Source of the DNA: a virus
Reading direction: 5' to 3' (one strand)
Length of the DNA stretch: 42,994 nt
IMG/VR virus record: IMGVR_UViG_3300037961_000423
Span: 1 to 42,994 of that record
In this document: piece after piece, positions 9,336 through 15,942 of the stretch
How the letters are laid out: every line of letters starts with the position of its first letter
Numbering within the stretch: position 1 is the first letter of the stretch
The notes under the pieces: model-generated
The model's input: only the letters and a program-made list of their open reading frames with translations
Databases searched by the model: none
What the model was told of the DNA's origin: nothing
Translations under genes and position numbers: made by a program

Positions 9336-9615
9336 TTTCCAGACGCTTTCTTAATCCAACATGAGAAATTTTTCTGCCAGTATTTTTACTTAACCAATTT
9401 GCAACTTCTCTGTATGAGTATTGGTTTACGTACTTTCTAGCCATTTCTAGTTTATCTAATTGGTCTGGTATAGGCTCAAGAATATCGGGGTCTTCTTCGT
9501 TTTGCTTGTAACCAAAAGGAACAGTACGTGCAATTCTAGGTATGCAAACCCATTCCTCTTTTTCTTTAATATCTGTTGGCTGTGGAAGTTTCCACTGTCC
9601 TAAACTTCTAGTCAT
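9214..9615 (-). CDS. Probable DNA-binding protein next to terminase (133 aa)
   Basis: The middle of the protein (about residues 60-100, LEMARKYVNQYSYREVANWL then KISHVGLRKRLENERKRKK) looks like a helix-turn-helix of the kind seen in recombinase and packaging proteins, followed by a basic helix. It lies between the Tat-signal gene (ATGA overlap) and the large terminase (122-nt overlap in another frame). A role in recognising or handling DNA during packaging is a reasonable guess, but the small terminase is better matched by the gene at 10434-10805. Confidence 0.65.
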   Translation of the reverse strand: MTRSLGQWKLPQPTDIKEKEEWVCIPRIARTVPFGYKQNEEDPDILEPIPDQLDKLEMARKYVNQYSYREVANWLSKNTGRKISHVGLRKRLENERKRKKQAASIRKWAEYAEKAISKAKEIEEARTGAKATG

Positions 9616-10361
9616 CTTTTTTTGCGATTGTCTACTGTTGAAATAACCATACCACCTTTGCGATAATCCTTTTCTATTTTTATTAACTGTGGTCCTTCAA
9701 AAATTTTATGCACTCCATCTTCACCTGCTGCAGAACCAGCACCTCTGAGCCTAATTGGTGGCTTTCGTTTTTTTCTTGCCTTTTTATCCTTTTCTTGTTT
9801 TTTTCTAAATGATTCACTTGTTATACTAGGCATTACCGCACCCAGCTTATTACCCGGTATACGTTTATAAACTACTTGTTCGCCCTTATTTTGGTTTAAT
9901 TGTCGTAGAGTTCCATCCATATTTACAACAACGGGTAAGTTCTTTTTTTGTGTATATTTTATAGCTTTTTCTCTAATTTCATTTGCTTTTTTTAATCTCT
10001 TATCTTCTTCTAAATCAAAAGCACTAATAAATTTTTTTCTTTCTTCTGTAGTTCCATTTAATAAAGCTACAATTCTATTAGCAAAATTCTTTGTTACTTC
10101 TTTATCCCTTAAAAAATTCTTAACAACTCTTTCTGCTAAAAATTTATTATATCTAGTTGGCTCTCGTTGCATACGCTTTACTTCCCTATAAAGCGCAAAT
10201 TTAGCAGAACTCTCTTTATTTAAATTTTTTAATTGATTTAACATGGTTTTTAAAGGGTCTGTTTTTTTACCTGCCCCTGTGGGTACACCTGTAGCAGCAA
10301 CGGCTGCTGTCGCACCCAAACCTTTTAAAAAACTTCTTCGTGTTACTTTTTTATCAGTCAT
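9612..10361 (-). CDS. Tat-signal protein of unknown function in the packaging module
   Basis: A 249-residue basic protein whose N-terminus is a textbook twin-arginine signal: TRRSFLKGLGATAAVAATGV (residues 7-26) has the RRxFLK core, an alanine-rich hydrophobic stretch, and small residues before a possible cleavage site near residue 30. The rest is Lys/Arg-rich, with a motif near the C-terminus (DYRKGGMVIS) that recurs in marine phage proteins. Its start shares an A with the preceding micropeptide stop (TAATG). I do not recognise a family. Possible roles are export to the periplasm, or a virion protein that only resembles a Tat substrate. Confidence 0.75.
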   Translation of the reverse strand: MTDKKVTRRSFLKGLGATAAVAATGVPTGAGKKTDPLKTMLNQLKNLNKESSAKFALYREVKRMQREPTRYNKFLAERVVKNFLRDKEVTKNFANRIVALLNGTTEERKKFISAFDLEEDKRLKKANEIREKAIKYTQKKNLPVVVNMDGTLRQLNQNKGEQVVYKRIPGNKLGAVMPSITSESFRKKQEKDKKARKKRKPPIRLRGAGSAAGEDGVHKIFEGPQLIKIEKDYRKGGMVISTVDNRKKR

Positions 10362-10441
10362 TACAGTATACTCATAATTATAGTTATAATAATAACTAAA
10401 CCTAATATTCCGTATGTAGATATAAAATTTTTTCTAGTCAT
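10361..10441 (-). CDS. Membrane micropeptide (26 aa) between small terminase and Tat protein
   Basis: This frame reads MTRKNFISTYGILGLVIIIT and ends IIMSIL: a short basic start followed by one strongly hydrophobic helix. It fills the only gap between the two neighbours. Its ATG overlaps the small terminase stop region by 8 nt, and its TAA overlaps the next ATG (TAATG), the junction used throughout this operon. No homologue comes to mind. The tight fit at both ends is the main support. Confidence 0.5.
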   Translation of the reverse strand: MTRKNFISTYGILGLVIIITIIMSIL

Positions 10442-10805
10442 CTTCACTTACAGCTTTAGGTGGCATAAGCATAACACCACCACTTGCCTCTACTTGCATC
10501 TTTTCTGTTTTCACTAAACCTGTTCTATCTAACAGTTCTTTAGCTGCAACCATCTTATCCCGTATGCCTAATTCTGTTGGGTCATACAAAGCACCTGTCA
10601 TAGCTATTGCAGCTTTAGGTGCATTACGTGCCATGTACATCTGTGTTGCTTCTAGTATCTCTTCTTTAAGACCTCTTACAATTGCAGATGTGCGAGTAGT
10701 TTCAGAATAACCTGCCAATTTTTTAGCAGCTACCACATCACCACCCGCTTCCTCAAAAAGGACTTCTAAAAACTTCTGTTGTCTTTCGCTTAGTTCTCTA
10801 GCCAT
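10434..10805 (-). CDS. terS: Terminase small subunit
   Basis: A 123-residue protein starting MARELSERQQKFLEVLFEEA, then DVVAAKKLAGYSETTRTSAI, the helix-turn-helix typical of small terminases of the Terminase_2/phage packaging type. The middle part (APKAAIAMTGALYDP, then IRDKMVAAKELLDRTGL) matches the oligomerising region of that family. It would recognise the packaging site and regulate the large subunit. It is joined to the upstream gene by a TAATG junction. Separation from terL by three small genes is unusual compared with classical podoviruses. Confidence 0.8.
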   Translation of the reverse strand: MARELSERQQKFLEVLFEEAGGDVVAAKKLAGYSETTRTSAIVRGLKEEILEATQMYMARNAPKAAIAMTGALYDPTELGIRDKMVAAKELLDRTGLVKTEKMQVEASGGVMLMPPKAVSEDD

Positions 10806-10993
10806 TATTTTGTAATACTCTTATATAATGATTTTACTTTTTTAAATAGTCCATCTGCATATCTAGCATCACCAAATCTTTTATTACTAGATGTGCCACC
10901 ATAATAAATTTTTCCTTTTCTTGAACCTGCACTACGAAAACCTACACCACCAGTATAGCTTGATTGATATGTTCTACCTCTATTATCACCCAT
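10805..10993 (-). CDS. Small basic Gly/Ser/Tyr-rich protein (62 aa)
   Basis: Reads MGDNRGRTYQSSYTGGVGF and ends KSLYKSITK. Positively charged, rich in Gly, Ser, Arg and Tyr, with no clear fold. Both junctions are TAATG (10805 and 10993), so it is translated with its neighbours, lysozyme upstream and small terminase downstream. Function unknown. Confidence 0.7.
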   Translation of the reverse strand: MGDNRGRTYQSSYTGGVGFRSAGSRKGKIYYGGTSSNKRFGDARYADGLFKKVKSLYKSITK

Positions 10994-11481
10994 TACTTTA
11001 ACTCCCCATGATGCATAGCATGTGCTAACTTATGGCTACGTCCTTTTACCTGCACAGCCCAACGACTGTCTAACATCTCACGTGATGCAGTAGGAAAATC
11101 GCCATCTGCTATTGCGGCCCACATTTTTTTAAACCCATTTAATCTTGGAACACCCATATTAAATGCCATGTCCACCAGTACAAGCTGACGTACAGCGTCT
11201 AAATCTGCCACGCAAGGGTGCGCTTTAAGCAGTTCTTCCTCGACTATCTGCACGTCATTCTCTAATAGATATGCAGCGTCAGCCTCAGTAATACCATGCT
11301 CATACACTGCTTCTATGTTTGGAAAGTCCATAGTGTCAAGTTCTTCTTTGGTAATGCCTCTGTCTTCAAGGTTTCTGCCAACACCTATTGTGTCAATACC
11401 AAGTGTATCTTGATAGACCTGAAGACGCAAACCTTCACTTTGAACAAGCTGTTTAATTAAATGTGTGCGAATATATTTCAT
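10993..11481 (-). CDS. Endolysin, T4-type lysozyme (GH24)
   Basis: A 162-residue muramidase. The catalytic triad has T4 lysozyme spacing: E16, D25 and T31 in SEGLRLQVYQDTLGIDTIGVG-type sequence (T4: E11, D20, T26). Later motifs ADAAYLLENDV and LVLVDMAFNMGVPRLNGFKK (helical lobe, near residues 105-124) are also typical. It cleaves the glycan strands of peptidoglycan at the end of infection. No signal peptide is seen, so it needs a holin; two candidates lie immediately upstream in the operon. The start overlaps the stop of the 70-aa membrane protein (ATGA). Confidence 0.92.
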   Translation of the reverse strand: MKYIRTHLIKQLVQSEGLRLQVYQDTLGIDTIGVGRNLEDRGITKEELDTMDFPNIEAVYEHGITEADAAYLLENDVQIVEEELLKAHPCVADLDAVRQLVLVDMAFNMGVPRLNGFKKMWAAIADGDFPTASREMLDSRWAVQVKGRSHKLAHAMHHGELK

Positions 11482-11690
11482 TTACCGCCTCTGGATTCTC
11501 TTCCCAAGTATATGCCATATACACCTGTCATGACACCCATTATAACAGAGACAAATGCTGACTGTTGTGTTGTTGGGTCTTCTAAGTTCATAAACCATTC
11601 TGCACAACGCCACGACATTGCAACCGAAGCAATCATAGTTAGCTTGGCTGTAACATTAAATTGCAGCCATCTTTTCCACCAATCAACCAT
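11478..11690 (-). CDS. Holin candidate, two membrane segments (70 aa)
   Basis: A small protein with two likely transmembrane helices, about residues 14-34 (VTAKLTMIASVAMSWRCAEW) and 45-62 (FVSVIMGVMTGVYGIYLG), and a charged C-terminus (RESRGGK). It lies directly upstream of the lysozyme and overlaps it by 4 nt. Size, topology and position fit a class II holin. No family was recognised with certainty, and the 127-aa protein two genes upstream is an alternative holin. Confidence 0.65.
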   Translation of the reverse strand: MVDWWKRWLQFNVTAKLTMIASVAMSWRCAEWFMNLEDPTTQQSAFVSVIMGVMTGVYGIYLGRESRGGK

Positions 11691-11797
11691 TATTTACATA
11701 AGTCCTCATAGCGAAGTGTGTGTTGTCTATGCTGAGACAAATCACCCACGTGGTTGTACGTAAACATTTCTTTGAGTAGAGTTATTATGTGTTTCAT
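11690..11797 (-). CDS. Small hypothetical protein (35 aa) in the lysis group
   Basis: Reads MKHIITLLKEMFTYNHVGDL and ends RYEDLCK. Similar short proteins with a TYN..V..LS core occur in marine phages at this position and loosely recall DUF1127-type small proteins; this is from memory. Its ATG overlaps the end of the 127-aa gene, and its TAA overlaps the ATG of the 70-aa holin candidate (TAATG). It occupies a gap that would otherwise be non-coding. Confidence 0.6.
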   Translation of the reverse strand: MKHIITLLKEMFTYNHVGDLSQHRQHTLRYEDLCK

Positions 11798-12177
11798 TTT
11801 TTACCAAAGAATTTTGTAGCTGAACGAACTCCAAAAGAAGCGGCAACGATAACTCCCAAGGAATATTGATACCATTCAGGCATCCTGTTGAGTTGGTCAA
11901 AGCCATTCTGTACTACACCTTCCATGCCCGGTATAAACGCTAGTATTAATGGGATACTAAATAAAATTACTAGCCACTCGTCTTTCCAACTCGATGACGA
12001 AGCACGAGCCATTTCAATGTCCCAATCAATTTCGCCAGTGGCTTTCTTCTCCATGATAGCCGCTTCAGCTTTAGCCTTTGCGACATTAGCACTTGCTTTT
12101 GCCTTTGTTTGCTCAACTTTACCATCCATCCAACTCCCTGCTATATTAGCTATTGGACCTATCAGTGCTGTCCACAT
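11794..12177 (-). CDS. Holin-like membrane protein (127 aa, GTA holin/3TM type)
   Basis: The N-terminus MWTALIGPIANIAGSWMDGK is followed by an alanine/lysine-rich helix (residues 20-50), a hydrophobic segment WLVILFSIPLILAFIPGM (about 68-85) and a second one, YQYSLGVIVAASFGVRSATK (about 102-121). This arrangement is common in marine phages and in gene transfer agents, where it is annotated as a 3TM holin. It sits two genes upstream of the lysozyme. A role in membrane permeabilisation is likely but unproven. Confidence 0.7.
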   Translation of the reverse strand: MWTALIGPIANIAGSWMDGKVEQTKAKASANVAKAKAEAAIMEKKATGEIDWDIEMARASSSSWKDEWLVILFSIPLILAFIPGMEGVVQNGFDQLNRMPEWYQYSLGVIVAASFGVRSATKFFGKK

Positions 12178-12425
12178 TATACGCCCCTTCTGAATTTGGC
12201 TGTTTTCTTTGATATCGCTTTAGGCTGTCTGACGAACTGCTTACCAGCACGAGTTCCTTTTCTTTTAGCAGCGGTTGTCGCTGCATACTCCTGCGGTGAT
12301 AAGGCTTTGATAGCGGCCTTCGGTAAATACCGTTCACCAGTTTCACTGGACGGTTTCCCACTTTTAGTTCTCCAATCTTGTTTACCCCAAGCTTTTAAAC
12401 TTTTCTGCGGTCCTTTAAGTGCCAT
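12177..12425 (-). CDS. Conserved small basic phage protein, DUF5872-like module (82 aa)
   Basis: The correct start is the ATG at 12423-12425, which forms a TAATG junction with the upstream gene. A longer frame exists but overlaps that gene without reason. The protein reads MALKGPQKSLKAWGKQDWRT, then KSGKPSSETGERYLPKAAI, then a conserved basic helix (AATTAAKRKGTRAGKQFVRQ). I know this pattern from small marine phage and giant-virus proteins grouped under DUF5872, often fused to the GGKPGQWSARKAQ module found here in a separate gene at 13477-13683. Function unknown; the strong positive charge suggests nucleic acid binding. Confidence 0.7.
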   Translation of the reverse strand: MALKGPQKSLKAWGKQDWRTKSGKPSSETGERYLPKAAIKALSPQEYAATTAAKRKGTRAGKQFVRQPKAISKKTAKFRRGV

Positions 12426-12862
12426 TATACGCCTTTCAAATAAAATGCCCAAGCAACTAGCGCAGCTAACCCAACCGTTCCCACCACACAAACAAGAACT
12501 ATAATAGCGATTTCAATCCACTGTTCTATTTTACGCTTACGTGCTTCTGCTGCAGCTAATCTATCTTTACGTGCTTGCGCCTGAAACTTTATCCAATCGT
12601 GCCACAGTCCGGGTCTGCCCGTGTATATCATAAGCTGCTTTAGTTCTTCTTCTTGCTGCTTTAGCTTTTCAAGATGCATGAACTCTTCTAAGTCTGCACC
12701 ACCTACACTTCGTCTTTTCTTTTCACCCTTTTTGCGTAAGTCTTCTGTAGCATTGACATACTTACCTACCTGTGAAGCAACGTCAGCAATCTCACGTCCA
12801 TTCTTGATAGCCATCTTAATTGCTGCAAACGCTGCATTGGCTGCGGCTATCTCTGCTAACAT
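12425..12862 (-). CDS. Coiled-coil protein with C-terminal membrane anchor (145 aa)
   Basis: The first 120 residues are a long charged helix (KKGEKKRRSVGGADLEEFMH, then KLKQQEEELKQLMIYTGRPG), and the C-terminus is a single transmembrane segment (IEIAIIVLVCVVGTVGLAAL, about 117-136) with a short tail. It lies in the lysis region, so it may help disrupt the envelope, but a classical Rz spanin has an N-terminal anchor, not a C-terminal one. It is conserved in marine phages as I recall. Joined to the next gene by TAATG. Confidence 0.65.
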   Translation of the reverse strand: MLAEIAAANAAFAAIKMAIKNGREIADVASQVGKYVNATEDLRKKGEKKRRSVGGADLEEFMHLEKLKQQEEELKQLMIYTGRPGLWHDWIKFQAQARKDRLAAAEARKRKIEQWIEIAIIVLVCVVGTVGLAALVAWAFYLKGV

Positions 12863-12865
12863 TTG

Positions 12866-13084
12866 CTACTCCACAAGTTTTACGATATAAGTTTTACCGT
12901 CTGGTCCTTTGTCTATTTCAACTGTTTTATTTTCACAAGAATATCTTACAACACCTGTATTTTTATATAAGTTTCTTTCTATTGTACGTTTAGCCTTTAA
13001 ACATTTAGATAATTGTTCAAATGCCGTATGTTCTGCTACATGTCCTGAAAGGTATAATATTAATGTTATTGTTTCAGTGACCAT
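12866..13084 (-). CDS. Small hypothetical protein, possibly exported (72 aa)
   Basis: Starts MVTETITLILYLSGHVAEHT, a moderately hydrophobic N-terminus that could be a weak signal or anchor. Two cysteines (residues 28 and 50) follow, and a beta-strand-like C-terminus (VEIDKGPDGKTYIVKLVE). It overlaps the 131-aa gene by 11 nt. No family recognised. Confidence 0.6.
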   Translation of the reverse strand: MVTETITLILYLSGHVAEHTAFEQLSKCLKAKRTIERNLYKNTGVVRYSCENKTVEIDKGPDGKTYIVKLVE

Positions 13085-13469
13085 TTGTCATTTTCTCAAT
13101 ACGTGATTCTATGGCGGCAATACGCTTTTCATAGAACTCTAATGTTAGTTTTTGCTGCTGGTCATGTGGCGCACGACCTTCATCTATTTGTGATGCTAGT
13201 TCGTCTAACTGGTCAGCTAGGTGTTCTATTAACATAAACTGCTCAGAGTCAGCAGGTAGACTTCCCATTTCACCACGAGGCCACTTAATACGAAACTCTG
13301 TGTTGTGGTCTACGTTAGACTTCATCATAGTGATGTTAGTCTCTATAGTATTAAGACGTTCTATAATACCAAAGTATGCCCATGTTGCAAGTGAGGCTGC
13401 AGCAACCATACTAATAATGTTACGAAGAGGTAAAGCAACCTCTGTGTTTTCGTTTAGTTTTGCAGCCAT
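13074..13469 (-). CDS. Membrane-anchored coiled-coil protein (131 aa)
   Basis: An N-terminal transmembrane helix (about residues 15-34, LRNIISMVAAASLATWAYFG) is followed by a helical domain containing FRIKWPRGEMGSLPADSEQF, which I recall as conserved in marine phages including cyanophages, and a C-terminal coiled coil (LEFYEKRIAAIESRIEKMTN). This N-in anchor with a periplasmic coiled coil resembles an i-spanin, and the gene is in the lysis region, but no o-spanin partner was found. The function is inference. Confidence 0.6.
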   Translation of the reverse strand: MAAKLNENTEVALPLRNIISMVAAASLATWAYFGIIERLNTIETNITMMKSNVDHNTEFRIKWPRGEMGSLPADSEQFMLIEHLADQLDELASQIDEGRAPHDQQQKLTLEFYEKRIAAIESRIEKMTNGH

Positions 13470-13476
13470 CTAGAGG

Positions 13477-13683
13477 TCAAGCCTTTCGGGTCTTGTACCC
13501 ACCACCAGCTTTTTTATAAGCAACCGCAAGCATTTGAGCTTTTCTTGCCGACCACTGACCCGGCTTACCACCCTTTGAACCCGCTTTAATTCTGTTAAAT
13601 AATCTTTTGCGTAACTCAGGTTTAGTGTAGTTACCTGATTCATTTACTCTACTTTTAGGTTTTTTTGGTGCTTTACGAGCCAT
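13477..13683 (-). CDS. Small basic protein with GGKPGQWSARKAQ module (68 aa)
   Basis: The chosen start (ATG 13681-13683, MARKAPKKPKSRVNESGNYT) has an AGG ribosome binding site and begins just after the preceding gene. An upstream ATG would overlap that gene. The core KGGKPGQWSARKAQMLAVAY and KAGGGYK is the hallmark of DUF5872-type small proteins. It is highly basic and has no known activity. Its usual partner module lies in a separate gene at 12177-12425. Confidence 0.75.
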   Translation of the reverse strand: MARKAPKKPKSRVNESGNYTKPELRKRLFNRIKAGSKGGKPGQWSARKAQMLAVAYKKAGGGYKTRKA

Positions 13684-13687
13684 GTTA

Positions 13688-14041
13688 TTACCTATTCGGG
13701 TCGTAGTATTCTTCAACAGATATTAATGCAGATATAGTTCCTGCAGTTTCTGCTGTTAATACAATCTTGTCATTAGCGTTTAAACTTATAAAATTACCAT
13801 CAACAACATTAATAAATGAATTAGCTGCTATTGACAGGTCTTGAGTTAGAAAATAGTAAGTAGAAGTTTTAGAATCATAATACTGTACAGTTATTTTCTT
13901 TGCTGCTGCATTATTATTATTCAAACTTAAATGACGCACAATTGACGCATGATTAGCTGGAACAGTGTATAAAGAAGTCGCACCTGTACCTGCCGTAACG
14001 CCTAGTGTGGTAAACTTAGAACCATCAACAACTCTGGGCAT
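13688..14041 (-). CDS. Beta-rich minor structural protein (117 aa)
   Basis: Gly/Thr/Ala/Asn-rich with alternating hydrophobic residues, for example TLGVTAGTGATSLYTVPANH and AETAGTISALISVEEYYDP. This is the pattern of small beta-sandwich proteins decorating heads or necks of marine phages. No enzymatic motif is present. It is coupled to the 46-aa gene upstream by TAATG. A virion role is inferred from composition only. Confidence 0.65.
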   Translation of the reverse strand: MPRVVDGSKFTTLGVTAGTGATSLYTVPANHASIVRHLSLNNNNAAAKKITVQYYDSKTSTYYFLTQDLSIAANSFINVVDGNFISLNANDKIVLTAETAGTISALISVEEYYDPNR

Positions 14042-14181
14042 TAGTCATTCCAACCTAACACAGTTCTATGTTTACGCCAAAACCAGTTGCCTATAGAAGT
14101 GAAAGGCTTGCCCATATTGAGCAAAGCCAATCCAAGGTATCTAACCAAAGTACGTTTTAGGTTTGTTACGTTTATTAACAT
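14041..14181 (-). CDS. Small hypothetical protein (46 aa), overlaps next gene
   Basis: Reads MLINVTNLKRTLVRYLGLAL and ends with a conserved-looking basic/aromatic tail, IGNWFWRKHRTVLGWND, which I associate with small proteins of marine podoviruses. Its stop forms TAATG with the 117-aa gene. The 5' third overlaps the 37-aa gene in another frame by 41 nt. GGAG lies about 12 nt upstream of the ATG. Confidence 0.55.
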   Translation of the reverse strand: MLINVTNLKRTLVRYLGLALLNMGKPFTSIGNWFWRKHRTVLGWND

Positions 14182-14254
14182 TCTTTTTGTGTACTCCGGG
14201 TCTGCGCTTTGGTCTTTTCTTTTCTAGTTTTTCTGTGCTGTAGAATTTAGCCAT
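14141..14254 (-). CDS. Small highly basic protein (37 aa)
   Basis: Reads MAKFYSTEKLEKKRPKRRPG and ends NKRNKPKTYFG; roughly 40% Lys/Arg. The RRPG-H-K-K-x-N-K pattern is familiar from tiny basic proteins of marine phages. The ATG (14252-14254) shares one base with the TAA of the gene upstream. Likely binds nucleic acid or is a virion component; function unknown. Confidence 0.6.
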   Translation of the reverse strand: MAKFYSTEKLEKKRPKRRPGVHKKNVNKRNKPKTYFG

Positions 14255-14418
14255 TACTTCTTCTTAACTGCGCCACCACGCATCATCTTCTTCTTAGCCA
14301 TTCCACCACGCATCATTTTCTTCTGCGCCATCTTAGCCATGCCACCGCCACGCATTTTCTTTTTCATCATGCCGCCACGCATCATTTTCTTTTTAGCTGC
14401 TTTTGCTTTACCCGCCAT
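14254..14418 (-). CDS. Lys/Met/Arg/Gly repeat protein (54 aa)
   Basis: The start at 14416-14418 has a GGAG site, and an upstream in-frame codon would overlap the 174-aa gene more. After MAGKAKAAKK the protein consists of near-repeats of KKKMMRGGM (about five copies over 45 residues). It has almost no acidic residues. Such KKMRGG proteins are seen in marine phages and have no known function. DNA condensation in the virion or RNA binding is a reasonable guess. Confidence 0.75.
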   Translation of the reverse strand: MAGKAKAAKKKMMRGGMMKKKMRGGGMAKMAQKKMMRGGMAKKKMMRGGAVKKK

Positions 14419-14932
14419 TACGAAGTCTCCGTCTGTCCAGCACGAGTGATTGATAAACATCGTCAGGAAAGTGCTGGTAGTATCCCGACTTTTCTAAACT
14501 TAATGATGCATCATCCAGTGTGGACAATCTCTGCACAAAGACCATGCAATAGTCTAGGTCTTCATCCGTAACATCATCTACTAAGAAATCCAGACCTGCT
14601 TCATTTGCATCGTAGTCTGGATGAAACACCATCAGGTGCATATCTTTACCTGCAATGGACATGGCTTCGTTTATGCCATCACAGTACCCATCTAAGTATT
14701 CCATAATGGGTAGATATTCACTTGCCCATATAACAATGTCATAGTCATGCTGGTCAAAGTCTGCAACTTCTTTTGCCAGACCATCTATTCCTGTATTAAT
14801 ACTAAATACAACTTTGTTATCTAGCCATGCTTGCTTTGCATACGGACACGGTGGTAGCCCGTTTAGCATCTTGCTGGGTATCTCTAAAAACTCGTGAGAC
14901 CACTTGCGGATGTCAGCTTCTACGGGATGCAC
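14408..14932 (-). CDS. Conserved phage protein of unknown function (174 aa)
   Basis: It starts with GTG (14930-14932), giving HPVEADIRKWSHEFLEIPSK after Met, then LPPCPYAKQAWLDNKVVF. The CPYAK core resembles DUF1415-type proteins. Acidic overall (many Asp/Glu), unlike its basic neighbours. It overlaps the gene upstream by 20 nt and the repeat protein downstream by 11 nt. The acidic charge could let it interact with the basic neighbours, but no activity can be assigned. Confidence 0.65.
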   Translation of the reverse strand: MHPVEADIRKWSHEFLEIPSKMLNGLPPCPYAKQAWLDNKVVFSINTGIDGLAKEVADFDQHDYDIVIWASEYLPIMEYLDGYCDGINEAMSIAGKDMHLMVFHPDYDANEAGLDFLVDDVTDEDLDYCMVFVQRLSTLDDASLSLEKSGYYQHFPDDVYQSLVLDRRRLRNGG

Positions 14933-15212
14933 GTGTCTTCTTCTTCTGCGCTTCTATAAAACGTCTAAATACATTTGCTGCTGCTATCTTACCTGCAACT
15001 CTAGCCCGTTGCTCCATAGCTATAGCGGCTTGTGTTTTATGATTGTGACTTCTGTTAGATGCTTTTATCTTACGTACAGATGCCTCTGCATCTTTTACAG
15101 TAGCAAACTTCAGACCTTTAATTGTACCTTTCGGGTCTTCGTCTGTGTACAGGTCACTATGCTTTTTACTTTTAGCTGGCTGACCTTTTTTTCTGGGTAT
15201 TCTAGCTGCCAT
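14913..15212 (-). CDS. Small basic conserved marine-phage protein (99 aa)
   Basis: Starts MAARIPRKKGQPAKSKKHSD, followed by LYTDEDPKGTIKGLKFATVK and a helical region (NRSHNHKTQAAIAMEQRARV). The pattern YTDEDPKGTIxGLxFA is one I recall from other marine phages, always without known function. Highly basic C-terminus. Joined by TAATG to the 91-aa gene. Confidence 0.7.
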   Translation of the reverse strand: MAARIPRKKGQPAKSKKHSDLYTDEDPKGTIKGLKFATVKDAEASVRKIKASNRSHNHKTQAAIAMEQRARVAGKIAAANVFRRFIEAQKKKTRASRRS

Positions 15213-15487
15213 TATGCAGTTCTACTTTTTTTACCTGCAGTGCGAGTACGAGCATAAGAACGATTTTTACTAGCTGCCACTACAGTAGTTCTACCATTTT
15301 TATTTAAAGCATTACCATCAACGTGATGCACATCTCTACCATCACCTTTTTTAACCAACCCTCTACGCATAGCACGTCTACGAGCCAAGTTACGATTTGC
15401 ACGTTTCCTTTTTACAACTGCTTGAGAATCGTACTTAGCTTCTTTTTTATAATTGCGTCTTGGCTTATTTCTGCCTGTTACAGCCAT
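15212..15487 (-). CDS. HNH-like basic protein (91 aa)
   Basis: A very Arg/Lys-rich N-terminal half (NRNLARRRAMRRGLVKKGDG) leads into DVHHVDGNALNKNGRTTVVA and NRSYARTRTAGKK. The DVHHxDGNxxN segment is the beta-beta-alpha metal core of HNH nucleases, reduced to its minimum. It may be a small homing/packaging-type nuclease or a non-catalytic virion protein. Both ends form TAATG junctions. Confidence 0.65.
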   Translation of the reverse strand: MAVTGRNKPRRNYKKEAKYDSQAVVKRKRANRNLARRRAMRRGLVKKGDGRDVHHVDGNALNKNGRTTVVAASKNRSYARTRTAGKKSRTA

Positions 15488-15933
15488 TAAACATTAAAAC
15501 CCATGTTACGAACTGCGCCACGACCTTTTTCTGTCTTGGCTAATTCTTTTAAACCTTTGTTAGGAAGATTATCTATAACAGAGCCACCACCATTACTGAG
15601 GTACATATGCTGTTTACCGTTAGCCATACCACCTTTTGACATGGCAGCTTTTTTCATACCTTTTTTAGGTAGCTCTGCCATACCCACGCTGATAGCAATA
15701 ACAGGGACTTTTTTCTTTTTCTTTTTAGCATCACCGCCAGTAGACATATTAGATGTTATATCTGCAGCAATGCCCCCACGTATAGCACCATATGTTTCTG
15801 GATATTTTTTACGTAACTCACGCTGAACCTTACCTGCAGCAGCTATTTGGTCTTTTGTAGCATTGGGGTCTTTAGATATACGTACTGCTTCTGTTAAATT
15901 AGCACGTTCACCTGCTGTCATTTTTTCTGCCAT
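15487..15933 (-). CDS. Basic protein of unknown function (148 aa)
   Basis: The helical N-terminal half (MAEKMTAGERANLTEAVRIS, then QRELRKKYPETYGAIRGGIA) is followed by a run of six lysines and a Gly/Met/Lys-rich tail (KKGMKKAAMSKGGMANGK). The tail resembles those of other small proteins of this cluster. Stop coupled to the 91-aa gene by TAATG. No family recognised. Confidence 0.65.
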   Translation of the reverse strand: MAEKMTAGERANLTEAVRISKDPNATKDQIAAAGKVQRELRKKYPETYGAIRGGIAADITSNMSTGGDAKKKKKKVPVIAISVGMAELPKKGMKKAAMSKGGMANGKQHMYLSNGGGSVIDNLPNKGLKELAKTEKGRGAVRNMGFNV

Positions 15934-15942
15934 TGTTAGCTC

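Noticed and set aside
10381-10398. Inverted repeat TAGTTATAATAATAACTA as an operator or promoter
   Set aside because: It lies inside the 26-aa micropeptide frame and is explained by codons for a run of Ile/Val/Leu.
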